Positions 1 through 9,084 of a DNA stretch of 64,000 bases are shown here, piece after piece. Positions within the stretch are counted from its first letter, which is position 1, and each line of letters begins with the position of its first letter. The stretch covers positions 53,306-117,305 of the forward strand of contig JACPRD010000214.1 of the NCBI GenBank assembly GCA_016190145.1, read 5' to 3'. The translations under genes were made by a program, and so were the position numbers. The notes below the pieces were generated by a model. It searched no databases. It saw only the letters and a list, made by a program, of their open reading frames with translations, and had not been told where the DNA came from. Source of the stretch: Planctomycetota bacterium (lineage in GTDB: Bacteria > Planctomycetota > MHYJ01 > WSZJ01).

Positions 1-97
1 GGAACAAACCGGTCGAGTTCGTTCCTGGTTTCTGGTTACTGGTTTCTCGTTTCGTGAAACCGTTGCGTGGCGAGCGGCACTGTGGCTACCTGATGGC

Positions 98-721
98 GTG
101 AGGATTCTCCGACGGAAGAACCGCCCGAAAGACCTCCCCTGGAAGGCGGAGGGCGGACTGTCGCGCCGCGCGTACCCCGACTACGCGACATACGTCGCAC
201 ACCAGCAGGCGAAGCTCGCCCGCGCAGGATCGTTCGCCGACTACGAGCGCGACTACCGCGCCGCGCTGGCCGCGCGCCTCCCCGACGTCCGCGGGCGCAG
301 CGTCCTGTGCCTCGCCGCGCGCCTCGGCACCGAAGTCCGCGCGTTCCGCGACGCCGGCGCGCGGGCCGTCGGCGTCGACCTCAACCCCGGTTCGAAAAAC
401 ACCGACGTCCTCCCCGCCGACTTCCATCGCCTACCGTTCCGAAACGCCGCGTTCGACGCCGCCTTCTCCAATTCCCTGGACCACGCCCTCGACCTCGCCG
501 CTCTTGCCGCCGAAACGCGCCGGATCCTTTCGCCCGGCGGGATATTCATCGTCGAAGCGGTCGCAGGTTCGGAGGAAGGCCCGGGGCCGGGAAGCTACGA
601 GAGTTTCTTCTGGAAGCGCGTGGGCGATCTCGTCGGGGCGCTCGAGAAACTCGGGTGGAGACCCGGCCGGCGCGTCCCGTTCACCTTTCCCTGGGGCGGA
701 GACCAGATTGTCTTCGTTTAG
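98..721 (+). CDS. class I SAM-dependent methyltransferase-like protein
   Basis: ORF 207 aa with methyltransferase-like segments (VLCLAARLGTEVRAFRDAGARAVGVDLNPG; LSPGGIFIVEAV). Confidence 0.8.
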   Translation: MRILRRKNRPKDLPWKAEGGLSRRAYPDYATYVAHQQAKLARAGSFADYERDYRAALAARLPDVRGRSVLCLAARLGTEVRAFRDAGARAVGVDLNPGSKNTDVLPADFHRLPFRNAAFDAAFSNSLDHALDLAALAAETRRILSPGGIFIVEAVAGSEEGPGPGSYESFFWKRVGDLVGALEKLGWRPGRRVPFTFPWGGDQIVFV

Positions 722-1815
722 ATGAGCTTCGCGAGGCGCTTCAGCCCCTCCCCAAACGTCTCCTCCGGCGTCAGCAAACTCACAACCAGGAACGCCTCGC
801 GCGGAAAATTGAAGAAATACCCCGGCTGAACGAGCACGCCCGCGGACTCGAGCGACGTGAGCGCCCATTCCTCGTCCGTCCTCGAATCCGGCGCTTCGAT
901 GACCGCGTACCAGCCGCCGGCGGGCTCGAGGAGGCGCTTCCCCAGAGCGGCGCGGGCAGCCGAGAGATTGGCGCGGAGGCGCGCGGCGATGGAAGCCTGG
1001 AGGCGCGGGGCCAGAGCGAGGAGTTTCGGGGCCGCAGCCATCACGGGGGCGGATACGCTCAGGTACGCGTCGGCGACCGCGGCAAGCCGATCGAGAGAGC
1101 CGGCGGCGCCGGGGCCGGTGGCGAGGATCCATCCGAGCTTGAGCTGCGGCAGGCCCGCGGATTTGGACAGGCCGCCGAGCGTGAAGACGTCGAGGTCGCG
1201 GCGGCCGCGGGCGGGCGCGTGCGCGCCGGCGAAGGAATACGGGGCGAAGACCTAGTCGCTGATGAGAGGGAGGCCGAGCGCCGCGAAGCGGTCGAGGTCC
1301 GCGACGCGCAGAAACGACCCCGTCGGGTTGTTGGGGTTCACGGCGATCACCGCCTTCGCGTCTCTCGGCGCGCCCGACAGGTCCGCGGACCAGTCGTCAT
1401 CGAGGCGAAGCATGTACGGCTCGACGCGCACGCCCTCGAGCGCGGCGAGATGGTCGAACAGCGGGTAGGACGGCTGCGGCACGAGGACGGTATCGCCGGG
1501 GTCGCAGAGCATTTTGAAAAGCAGCGAGTAAGCCTCGCTTGTGCTGGCGGTCAGCAGGACGGACTCCGGCGCGACGCCGTGCGCCTGCGCCACCGCGAGG
1601 CGCGCCGCGGGATGGCCCAGCGGGTCGGGCTCCCAGACGAGCGCCGCCGGATCCGCGAGCGCCATGAGGATCTCCTCACGCGGATACGGAATCCCCGCCC
1701 GCGTGGGATTCGATTCCGTCAGGTCGAGCACCGGCGCCCCCGCGCGGCGCTTCTCCTCGAGCAGGAGCGTCAGCCGGTTCTTGGGCGAGTCCCAGGGCAG
1801 TCGGTTCGAGGGCAT
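718..1815 (-). pseudogene. PLP-dependent class I/II aminotransferase interrupted by an in-frame TAG
   Basis: ORFs 1252..1815 and 718..1044 are in the same frame; the intervening translation is open (VFAPYSFAG...TLGGLSKSAGLPQLKLGW with the PLP-lysine motif). The only interruption is TAG at 1252-1254 in LPLISD[*]VFAPY. Confidence 0.85.
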
Positions 1816-1849
1816 CCGCGCGGGATTCTAACCGGTATGATGCCCGGCC

Positions 1850-3628
1850 ATGCCGCGCCGAATCCTCTTCACCCAGTGCCTCCAGAACGACTTCGTCGCG
1901 CCGGTCCCGTCCGGCGCGTCGGTCCCGAACCAGCTGCACATCGGGCGCGAGGAATCGCGGCGGCTCGTCGGCGAAGACCCGAAGACGGGTCCGCTGGGGC
2001 GCTTCCTGCAGGCGTTCTACGCCGCGGCGACGCCCGATCACGCGGTGGTGCACGTTCGCGACTGGCACGACGCGGCGGATCCGGCGCAGGCGCACCACCT
2101 GGCGCATTTCGGGCCGCATTGCCTGCGGGGGACGAAGGGGGCGGAATTCGTGGAGCCGCTGGAGGGGCTGAAGGGGGCGGGCGTGCGGACGGTCACGGTG
2201 AATTCCACGGTGCTGAACGATTTCGAGGGGACGGACCTGCGGGAGCGGGTGCGGGAGCTGCTCGACGGCGAGGAGGCAGGCGAGGCGACGGCGGGGATCA
2301 TCGGGGTCTGGACTGACGTGAAAGTGCAGTACCTGGCGTACGACCTGCTGACGCGCGTCGGGATCCGCAACATCGTCCTGTGCAGCGCGCTCGCGGCCAG
2401 CCGGTCGCGCGTCCGCCACTTCCAGGCGCTCGATCTCCTGGCGCAGAACCTGGGTGTGCGCGTCGTGGACGGCATTCCCGGGTTTCTGGGCGCGCTGGGC
2501 ATCGGCGCGGAGCCGGCATTCGCGCCCGCCGCGGGTTACGGAGTGAAGCTCGCGGGCGCCGCCGTCGAGGGCGAGGACGCCGACCTCGTACGGCACCTGT
2601 TCCGGAACTGCCGCGAGGTCGAGCTGTCGTCGCTCTCGGGCGGATTCAGCGGAGCGCGCGTCTTCCGAACGAAGTCGGTGGACCAGGAGGGGCGGCGCGA
2701 AGTGCCGTTCGTGGTGAAGACGGACGCGCTGGAGAAGATCGCCCGCGAGCGGGCCGCCGTCGAGCGCGTCGAGAACGTCCTCGGCACGAGCGCGCCCGCG
2801 ATGGCGGACTTCGCCGACCTCCGCACGCGCGGAGCCATCAAGTACTTCTACGCGTCGATGCACCACTCCCCCGTCGCCACGCTGCAGGCGCGCGTGAGGA
2901 AGGCCGCCTCCCCGGCGGAAGTCGACGGGCTTTTCGGGCAGCTCTGGGAGGACATCCTCGTCCGGCTGTCGCAGTCCCCGATGCGCGACCGGCTCCAGCT
3001 TTTCGCGCACTATGGATTCAAACCCGAGTACGCGGAACACACGCTCCGGCGCGCGGCGGATCTCGGCGCGGCGTCGCTGCGTCTGCCGGACATGAGGCCG
3101 TTCTACGACCGTGTCCCTCGGTACCTCGCCCGTGATCCAATGGACGCGTCCGTGAGCTGGGTCCACGGCGACCTCAACCTCGCCAACGTCCTCGTGGACG
3201 ACGCCGGCAACTCGTGGCTCATCGATTACTTCCACACCGGCCTCGCCCACTCGCTCAAGGACTGCGCGAAGCTCGAGAACGACCTCAAGTTCATCCTGCT
3301 GCCGGTGCCCGACGAGGCGGCGCTCGCGCGGGCACGCCGCTACGAGGAGTTCCTGCTGGAACAGCCTACCCTGCTGGATCCGCCGGGGCCCCTTCCCGCG
3401 GACCTCTCCGCCGACGCGCCGCTCGCGAAAATCCACGCCGGCGTCGCGCGCGTCCGCGCGTGGGCGCGCGAGCTGTGCGCCGGGCTGCCGTCGATGGCCC
3501 CCTGGCGGATCGCGCTCCTCCGCTACTCGGCCCACACCATGGCGTTCGACGAGTGCGACCTGCTCCAGAAAAGGCACGCCCTGATCGCGACGGCGCTCAC
3601 CGCCGAGAATCTCGCGCGCTCACTTTGA
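1850..3628 (+). CDS. isochorismatase-like domain fused to an aminoglycoside-phosphotransferase/kinase-like domain
   Basis: N-terminal cysteine-hydrolase-like fold segments (LFTQCLQNDFV; GIIGVWTDVKVQYLAYDLLTR); C-terminal HGDLNLANVLVDDAGNSWLIDYFHTG kinase-like motif. Confidence 0.75.
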   Translation: MPRRILFTQCLQNDFVAPVPSGASVPNQLHIGREESRRLVGEDPKTGPLGRFLQAFYAAATPDHAVVHVRDWHDAADPAQAHHLAHFGPHCLRGTKGAEFVEPLEGLKGAGVRTVTVNSTVLNDFEGTDLRERVRELLDGEEAGEATAGIIGVWTDVKVQYLAYDLLTRVGIRNIVLCSALAASRSRVRHFQALDLLAQNLGVRVVDGIPGFLGALGIGAEPAFAPAAGYGVKLAGAAVEGEDADLVRHLFRNCREVELSSLSGGFSGARVFRTKSVDQEGRREVPFVVKTDALEKIARERAAVERVENVLGTSAPAMADFADLRTRGAIKYFYASMHHSPVATLQARVRKAASPAEVDGLFGQLWEDILVRLSQSPMRDRLQLFAHYGFKPEYAEHTLRRAADLGAASLRLPDMRPFYDRVPRYLARDPMDASVSWVHGDLNLANVLVDDAGNSWLIDYFHTGLAHSLKDCAKLENDLKFILLPVPDEAALARARRYEEFLLEQPTLLDPPGPLPADLSADAPLAKIHAGVARVRAWARELCAGLPSMAPWRIALLRYSAHTMAFDECDLLQKRHALIATALTAENLARSL

Positions 3629-6073
3629 GTCGACCCAGACGGGACTCGCCCAGGCCATCTCGTCGTCCGCCTGGATTACGCGCGCGTAATACCAGGTCGT
3701 GCCACCGGCCAGCGACTCCGGCCTCCACACGACGCGCGCCTCCTTCGTCCCGATCGGTTTCTTCACGCCGCCCACCGTGTGCACGCACTTCCCCCCGCCG
3801 AAGATGTCGATCTGCCGGACCGGCGCCGTTCCGCGCGCGTACACGGTGATCTCCGGCGGCCCCGACGCCTCGACCTCGCTTCCCATCATGTGCCCGTCGA
3901 CCCGGAAATCGAGCACGATCCCGTACGCCGTCGAGCCGTAGCACCGCCGCGCCCACACCGCCTCGAACGCCGCCTCGCGCGTGTTCTCCTTCGCCCACGC
4001 CACGGCGTACGCGACGCCCCAGCCGTGGTCGCTCGAGCACACGATCCCCATCCGGTAGTCCTTCGCCAGCCCGTCCTGGTAAAAACCGCCCTTCGACGTC
4101 GCATTCGAATGCTGCCGCGGACAGCCGTCGTATTCGTAGGAGCCGCGGCAGGACTGGAAGATTTCGCAGACTCTCTGGAAGCGGTCGTCGTTCTCGATCC
4201 AGTCGGTGCCCATGCGCGGATCGGCGGTCGTGTGCGGGATCGTGAGCGCCTTGACGCCCGCCTTGTCGAGCGACGCCCAGAGCTCGGCCGTCGTGCGCGC
4301 GCCCTCGAGGTTTGAACGGAGGATCGGCGCCGGACGGTCCGGGAAGATCACGTTGTGGTGCCCGATCGGGTGCTTCGCCGACCACTCGTACCCGTAGAGC
4401 ACCGAGAACGAACCCGGCACGTTGTAGAGATCCGCCAGCTTCTGGATCCGCCACCAGTTCGCGTTCGACGTGTGCTCCGAATGGTCCGTCATCGCGACGA
4501 AGTCGTACCGGCAGACGTCGTGCGCGTACTTGTAGTGGTCGTCCGGCCCGGGCTCGTTTCCGCTCGAGCACCGCGAGATGTTCGAGTGCTTGTGGAAGTC
4601 GCCCCAGAGCAGCACGTACTTCTCCCCGCCCGCCTCAATGCCGGCCCGCGCCGCTTCACGCGGCACGCGCGCCGCCACGTTCAGGTCGGGCCGGACCGGC
4701 CGCTTCGACAATTGCAGCCAGCTCTCGCCCCTCACCTCCGGCTCCAGCAGGGCCGCATAGACGTCCCCGTTGCTCCCCAGCACCCGCCCGTAGTCCGCGT
4801 GGTGGTCGTCGCCGTCCTCCTCTTCCTTCCCCACCTTCTTCTTCCAGCCCGGCCCCGCTCCCTCGATCCGGTGCTCCATCTGCCACGCCGCCCACAACCC
4901 CTCCGCCCCCGCCGTAATCGCGGGCTCCTCCAGCGTTCCGTCGCTCGACGGCAGCTTCACCGCCGCCCCCCACCCGCGCTCCCCGCACGCCACGACGAAC
5001 ACCTCCCACCAGTACGGGCCCTTCACCTTTCCCTTGCCCTTCACCTTGCCCCCCTCCGCATGACCCAGCGCGCGGTACGCGACCCACAACGTACCGTCGG
5101 GGGCGAAGGCGATCTTGGGAAGCGCCGTGTGCGCCAGGCGGTAGCCCTCCGGCGGAGTCAGCGCGCCCGCGGTCCCGGAAAGTTCGAACAGCTTCCCTCC
5201 TTCGAGGCAGACAAGGCGGATGCCGGTCTGCAGCTTTCCGTGCCCGTGGTCACCTTCCGAATCGTCCTCGAGATTTGCGCCCGTGATCGTCGATCGGCCG
5301 GAGTCGGCGTGATGCGGGAGGCGAAGCGAATCCCAGGCGACCCAGACGCCGCCGCTCTCGTCGGCGGCGACCCATGGGTGCAGGTCGTATTCGCCGCGCG
5401 CGCTCAGCCGGCGCTCCTTCGAATCCGCTCCGTCCGCGCATTTCAGGAACACGTCGTAGTCGTCGTCGCGGTAGCTGGTCCAGGCGATCCAGAAGCGGCC
5501 TTCGGAGTCCGCGGCGACGCTGGGGTCCCAGTCGTCGGAGCTGTCGGCCGTGAACGCCCGTGTCCGGGACCACTCTCCGCCCGCGTGGACGGCGAGCGCG
5601 ATGTCGTACTGCCCGCCGCGCATTTCCTGCCACGCGACGGCGATCCTTCCGGCGGCGTCGGAAGCGGCCTCCGGGTTCTGCGCGGCCACCCCATCCGTGC
5701 TGAGGCGCCGCGGCCGACTCCAGCCCTCGGCGTCCCGGCTCGCGGACCAGACGGCGGCGAGCTGGTCTCCCGACTGCGTCCAGAAGACCCACACGCGCCC
5801 TCCGGTCTCGCAGATTGCCGGCCGCAGGAACTGCCCCGGCTCCGGCGTCACGCGCTCCGCCCGCGACCATTCCCCGTTCCGGCACGCGGCGGTCATCACC
5901 GCGTCGCCCTCCGGGTGCGAGTAGGCCACCCAGGCGGCCCAGATCGTTCCGTCCGCGGCACGGCAGATCGCCGGCTGTCCGTCGAAGGTCCGCTCGCCGG
6001 TGAGCAGACGGGGATCGGCCGCGAGGCTCGAAGCGAGGACGAAGAAGAGTGCCGACGGACGCAGAATCTGCAT
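3620..6073 (-). CDS. secreted beta-propeller-like plus PHP/DUF3604-like metal-dependent hydrolase
   Basis: signal peptide; repeated W/D-rich propeller-like blades; LLWGDFHKHSNISRC, YDFVAMTDHSEH and CSSDHGWG PHP-type His motifs. Confidence 0.7.
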   Translation of the reverse strand: MQILRPSALFFVLASSLAADPRLLTGERTFDGQPAICRAADGTIWAAWVAYSHPEGDAVMTAACRNGEWSRAERVTPEPGQFLRPAICETGGRVWVFWTQSGDQLAAVWSASRDAEGWSRPRRLSTDGVAAQNPEAASDAAGRIAVAWQEMRGGQYDIALAVHAGGEWSRTRAFTADSSDDWDPSVAADSEGRFWIAWTSYRDDDYDVFLKCADGADSKERRLSARGEYDLHPWVAADESGGVWVAWDSLRLPHHADSGRSTITGANLEDDSEGDHGHGKLQTGIRLVCLEGGKLFELSGTAGALTPPEGYRLAHTALPKIAFAPDGTLWVAYRALGHAEGGKVKGKGKVKGPYWWEVFVVACGERGWGAAVKLPSSDGTLEEPAITAGAEGLWAAWQMEHRIEGAGPGWKKKVGKEEEDGDDHHADYGRVLGSNGDVYAALLEPEVRGESWLQLSKRPVRPDLNVAARVPREAARAGIEAGGEKYVLLWGDFHKHSNISRCSSGNEPGPDDHYKYAHDVCRYDFVAMTDHSEHTSNANWWRIQKLADLYNVPGSFSVLYGYEWSAKHPIGHHNVIFPDRPAPILRSNLEGARTTAELWASLDKAGVKALTIPHTTADPRMGTDWIENDDRFQRVCEIFQSCRGSYEYDGCPRQHSNATSKGGFYQDGLAKDYRMGIVCSSDHGWGVAYAVAWAKENTREAAFEAVWARRCYGSTAYGIVLDFRVDGHMMGSEVEASGPPEITVYARGTAPVRQIDIFGGGKCVHTVGGVKKPIGTKEARVVWRPESLAGGTTWYYARVIQADDEMAWASPVWVDSK

Positions 6074-6141
6074 GAGGCCTCCGGATCGGAAGTTCCTCAG
6101 CGTTCAACCCGCGGCCGCGCGATGGGTTGCGCCCGATCTCC

Positions 6142-7395
6142 CTACCAGTTCCTGCCCTCGGCCATCTTCTGCCCCGTCGTGAAATCCCACTCCTTCACGT
6201 ACGCCTCCCCGTTCACCATCGCCGTCACCTTGACGTGGTGCTTCACATTCGCATCCAGCGGATCCGAAGGGATGAACGTGATCGAGTGCTCGTTCGTGAA
6301 ATCCGAACGCGCCGGCTTCTCCTGCGACGACAGATAGCCGTCCACCGACACGCCCCCCTTCCCCGTCACCTCGACCGCCGCGTCCTTCACCTCCGGCTCG
6401 TCGAAGAACGTCAGCGTGATCGCGATCCCGGCCTCTTCGTCGCCGCGGGGAAGCGGATCGGGATTCTCGTTGTCGAAAGCCCTCTGCACGTTCGTCTGGC
6501 CCTCCGCGGGGTACGCCACGATTCGCGGGGCCTTCTCGTCCTTCACGTCCGACACGCCGCTGTAGTCGATCACGCACCGCCCGCCGCCCCACCCTCCCCG
6601 CTCGCCGCTGAACTTCGCGAACCCGATCCCGACTTCCTTCAGGTCGGGGTGCAGAAGCGGGATCCGGTGGTAGAACGTCCCCAGCATGCCCGACATCGCC
6701 TGCGGCGGCTGCGCCATGCCGATGTCGCTCTGGTGCCCCGCTTTCGCGCCTTCCTCGGTGTACCCGGGAAGCGACGGATCCTCGTTGTGCGCCCCCAGGC
6801 CCTTCGTCGACGGATGCGCGTCGTTCTTGACCAGGTAGTCGGCATGCTTCTGCGCGCCGTCGGAGAGCTTCTCGGAAAGCACGACCGGCTTCAGCCTGCA
6901 CTTGCGCCGCACGCGATTGAGCGCGTCGATCGCCCGCTGCTTCGGATCGTTCGACACCTTCTTCACCGAGTCGAACTCGTCCGCCATCGCCTCGGCGTCC
7001 TCCGCCTCGCCCTCCAGCCCCTTCGACTTCGCCCACGCCGCGAGGTCGCGGTACTTCTTCCCCATGGATTTCCGCAGCGCCGCCAGGCCCTGCGTGTACT
7101 TCGCCGCGTCCGCGTCGGTGGGCCGGCTGGCGACCAGGTCGGCTCGCTCCTGCGCCTTCGTCAGGTGCTCCGTTCCTTCCTTGTTCTCCGGAAACACCTC
7201 GAGCACGCGCGACCACTCTTCCACCGCCTCCTTCCACATCTTCGTCGTCTCGCAGTGCTTCGCGAGCGCCACCCGCCCGAGCCCCTCCTCCTGCTCGAGC
7301 TTCTTCAGCCGCTTCCCGAATTCGACCGCGGCGTCCTCTGCGAACAGCACGAGCGGCGTCAACGCGAGCGCGACGGCGACCCCGAGTTTCTTCAT
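6142..7395 (-). CDS. secreted CAP/SCP-domain protein (paralogue 1)
   Basis: signal peptide; GAQKHADYL...HNEDPSLPGYT...[25 protein letters not shown]-like. Confidence 0.75.
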   Translation of the reverse strand: MKKLGVAVALALTPLVLFAEDAAVEFGKRLKKLEQEEGLGRVALAKHCETTKMWKEAVEEWSRVLEVFPENKEGTEHLTKAQERADLVASRPTDADAAKYTQGLAALRKSMGKKYRDLAAWAKSKGLEGEAEDAEAMADEFDSVKKVSNDPKQRAIDALNRVRRKCRLKPVVLSEKLSDGAQKHADYLVKNDAHPSTKGLGAHNEDPSLPGYTEEGAKAGHQSDIGMAQPPQAMSGMLGTFYHRIPLLHPDLKEVGIGFAKFSGERGGWGGGRCVIDYSGVSDVKDEKAPRIVAYPAEGQTNVQRAFDNENPDPLPRGDEEAGIAITLTFFDEPEVKDAAVEVTGKGGVSVDGYLSSQEKPARSDFTNEHSITFIPSDPLDANVKHHVKVTAMVNGEAYVKEWDFTTGQKMAEGRNW

Positions 7396-7575
7396 GCTCC
7401 CACCTCCGATGGGAGTATAGACGTGCCGGGGGGTGCCGGTGTTAGGGGGATTCGGGTGGGACAGTCCCGATGAGCCGACTCACGCTCGCCTGCTTCCCGC
7501 GCGCTTCCGAAACCCTCGCTATCCCTCAAACCGCAGCGCGGGTTCGCCAGAACCGGCTGCTCGCAAAGCCCTTAC

Positions 7576-7718
7576 ATGAGAGTCTGAGAAAAAAGCGAGC
7601 GCAGGAGCGGTGGCCGGGACGGCGCGGGCACGAAGACACCCCGACGAGCAAATCCACCCAAGTGCCCGCGCCGGCCCGTGCCACCGCGACAGAGCTCGAT
7701 TTTTTCTCAGACTCTCAT
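7576..7718. repeat. nested inverted repeat (about 143 nt) between the two CAP paralogues
   Basis: outer arms 7576-7600 / 7694-7718 (24/25 complementary) and inner arms 7609-7631 / 7662-7685; the right arm reaches the stop codon of the 7715..9055 gene. Confidence 0.9.
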
Positions 7719-9055
7719 TTCCAGGCGTCGTGCTCCTGCGCGCCGGTCGTGAACTCCCACTTCTTCGAGAACGGCTTTCCGTCGACCGTGGCCTTCGCCG
7801 TCACCTCGACCTTCGCCTTCGCAGGCAGCGGGAATTTCGGGATGAAGCAGAGCGACGTGCCGTTCGAGAAATCGGCCCGCGCGGGCTTTTCGGGCGTCGA
7901 CAGGTAGCCCTCGACGACCTCCCCGTTGACGCGGACCTCCAGCGTGCCGCCGGCCGGTTTCCCCGCGCGAAACCACGTGATCGTCACGCACTCGCCGCAC
8001 TCGCGGTCGGCCCCGGGCGGCACGGGATCCGGCATCTCGTTGTCGAACTTCCGCTGCACCTCGGCCATTCCCGCCGGCGGATACGCCACCACGCGCGGCA
8101 GCTTCGGATCCGCCTCGGGCGCCACCGCGCTCATGCAGTCGATCACGCACCAGCCGAACCCCTCCTTCGTCTCGTCCGCCGTCCAGCCGATGCCGACCTT
8201 TTTCAAATCCGGGTGCAGAAGCGGAATTCGGTGATAGAAGGTCCCCAGCATGTTGATCATGCTCGGCACCGGAGGCACGAAGCCTATGTCGCTCGACTTC
8301 CCCGCGACTTCGCCTTCCGGGGTGTAGCCCGGGAGGCTGCTATCCTCGTTGTGCGCCCCCAGCCCTGCCGTCGAGGGATGGTCCTTGTTCGTCCGCAGGT
8401 ATTCCGTGTGCCGCTGCGCCCCCGCCGAGAGCCGCGCGCTGAACACCACCGGCGGCAACCCGCACTTCTTGCGGTACCCGTTCAGCGCGTCGACCGCCTT
8501 CCGCCTCTCGTCCCCCGCCGGATACAGAGTGTCGTAGAATTTCTTCGCCTGCGCCGAAGGCACCCCGAGCGCCTCGTCCATCTTCTCGGCCGCCTCCGCC
8601 ACCCGCTCCGCCTCCACGCGGAGCCCCTTCCCGCTCGCCCAGACCGCCAGCTCCCAGTACTTCTTCGACATGTCGCGCGACAGCGCCTGCGATCCCGCCC
8701 TCCAGGCGTCCTCGTCCGCCTTCGTCGGCCGGCTCGCCGTCACCTCCGCGCGCTGCGCCGCCTTCGCCGCCTTCTCCTGAATCTCCGGCTTGTCCGGAAA
8801 CAGCTCCACCAGCCGCTTGTACTCGGCGTCCGCCTCCTTCCACATCTTGCACTTCTCGCAGTGCTCCGCCAGCGCCAGGCGCCGCTGCGCTTCCTCCGCG
8901 CCGAGCTTCTTCAGGCGGTCCTGCAGCTCCGCCGGATCGTCGGCGAGAACGGGAAGGGCGAGCAGGGCGAGCACGGCGATGTAGAGTGGGCGCATGAGAG
9001 CGGTCCATGCTATCGAGCGGCCGCGATTGCCAGAAGCGGGAACTCCCGTTGACAA
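7715..9055 (-). CDS. secreted CAP/SCP-domain protein (paralogue 2)
   Basis: co-linear with the 6142..7395 product; [34 protein letters not shown]...[19 protein letters not shown]. Confidence 0.75.
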   Translation of the reverse strand: MSTGVPASGNRGRSIAWTALMRPLYIAVLALLALPVLADDPAELQDRLKKLGAEEAQRRLALAEHCEKCKMWKEADAEYKRLVELFPDKPEIQEKAAKAAQRAEVTASRPTKADEDAWRAGSQALSRDMSKKYWELAVWASGKGLRVEAERVAEAAEKMDEALGVPSAQAKKFYDTLYPAGDERRKAVDALNGYRKKCGLPPVVFSARLSAGAQRHTEYLRTNKDHPSTAGLGAHNEDSSLPGYTPEGEVAGKSSDIGFVPPVPSMINMLGTFYHRIPLLHPDLKKVGIGWTADETKEGFGWCVIDCMSAVAPEADPKLPRVVAYPPAGMAEVQRKFDNEMPDPVPPGADRECGECVTITWFRAGKPAGGTLEVRVNGEVVEGYLSTPEKPARADFSNGTSLCFIPKFPLPAKAKVEVTAKATVDGKPFSKKWEFTTGAQEHDAWK

Positions 9056-9084
9056 GTCCCGGCCGGGGGAGGAGCCTTAACCGG

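Noticed and set aside
1252-1254. Pyrrolysine or amber-recoded aminotransferase
   Set aside because: TAG is used as an ordinary stop in neighbouring genes and the replaced residue is expected to be Glu; no suppressor tRNA in the window.
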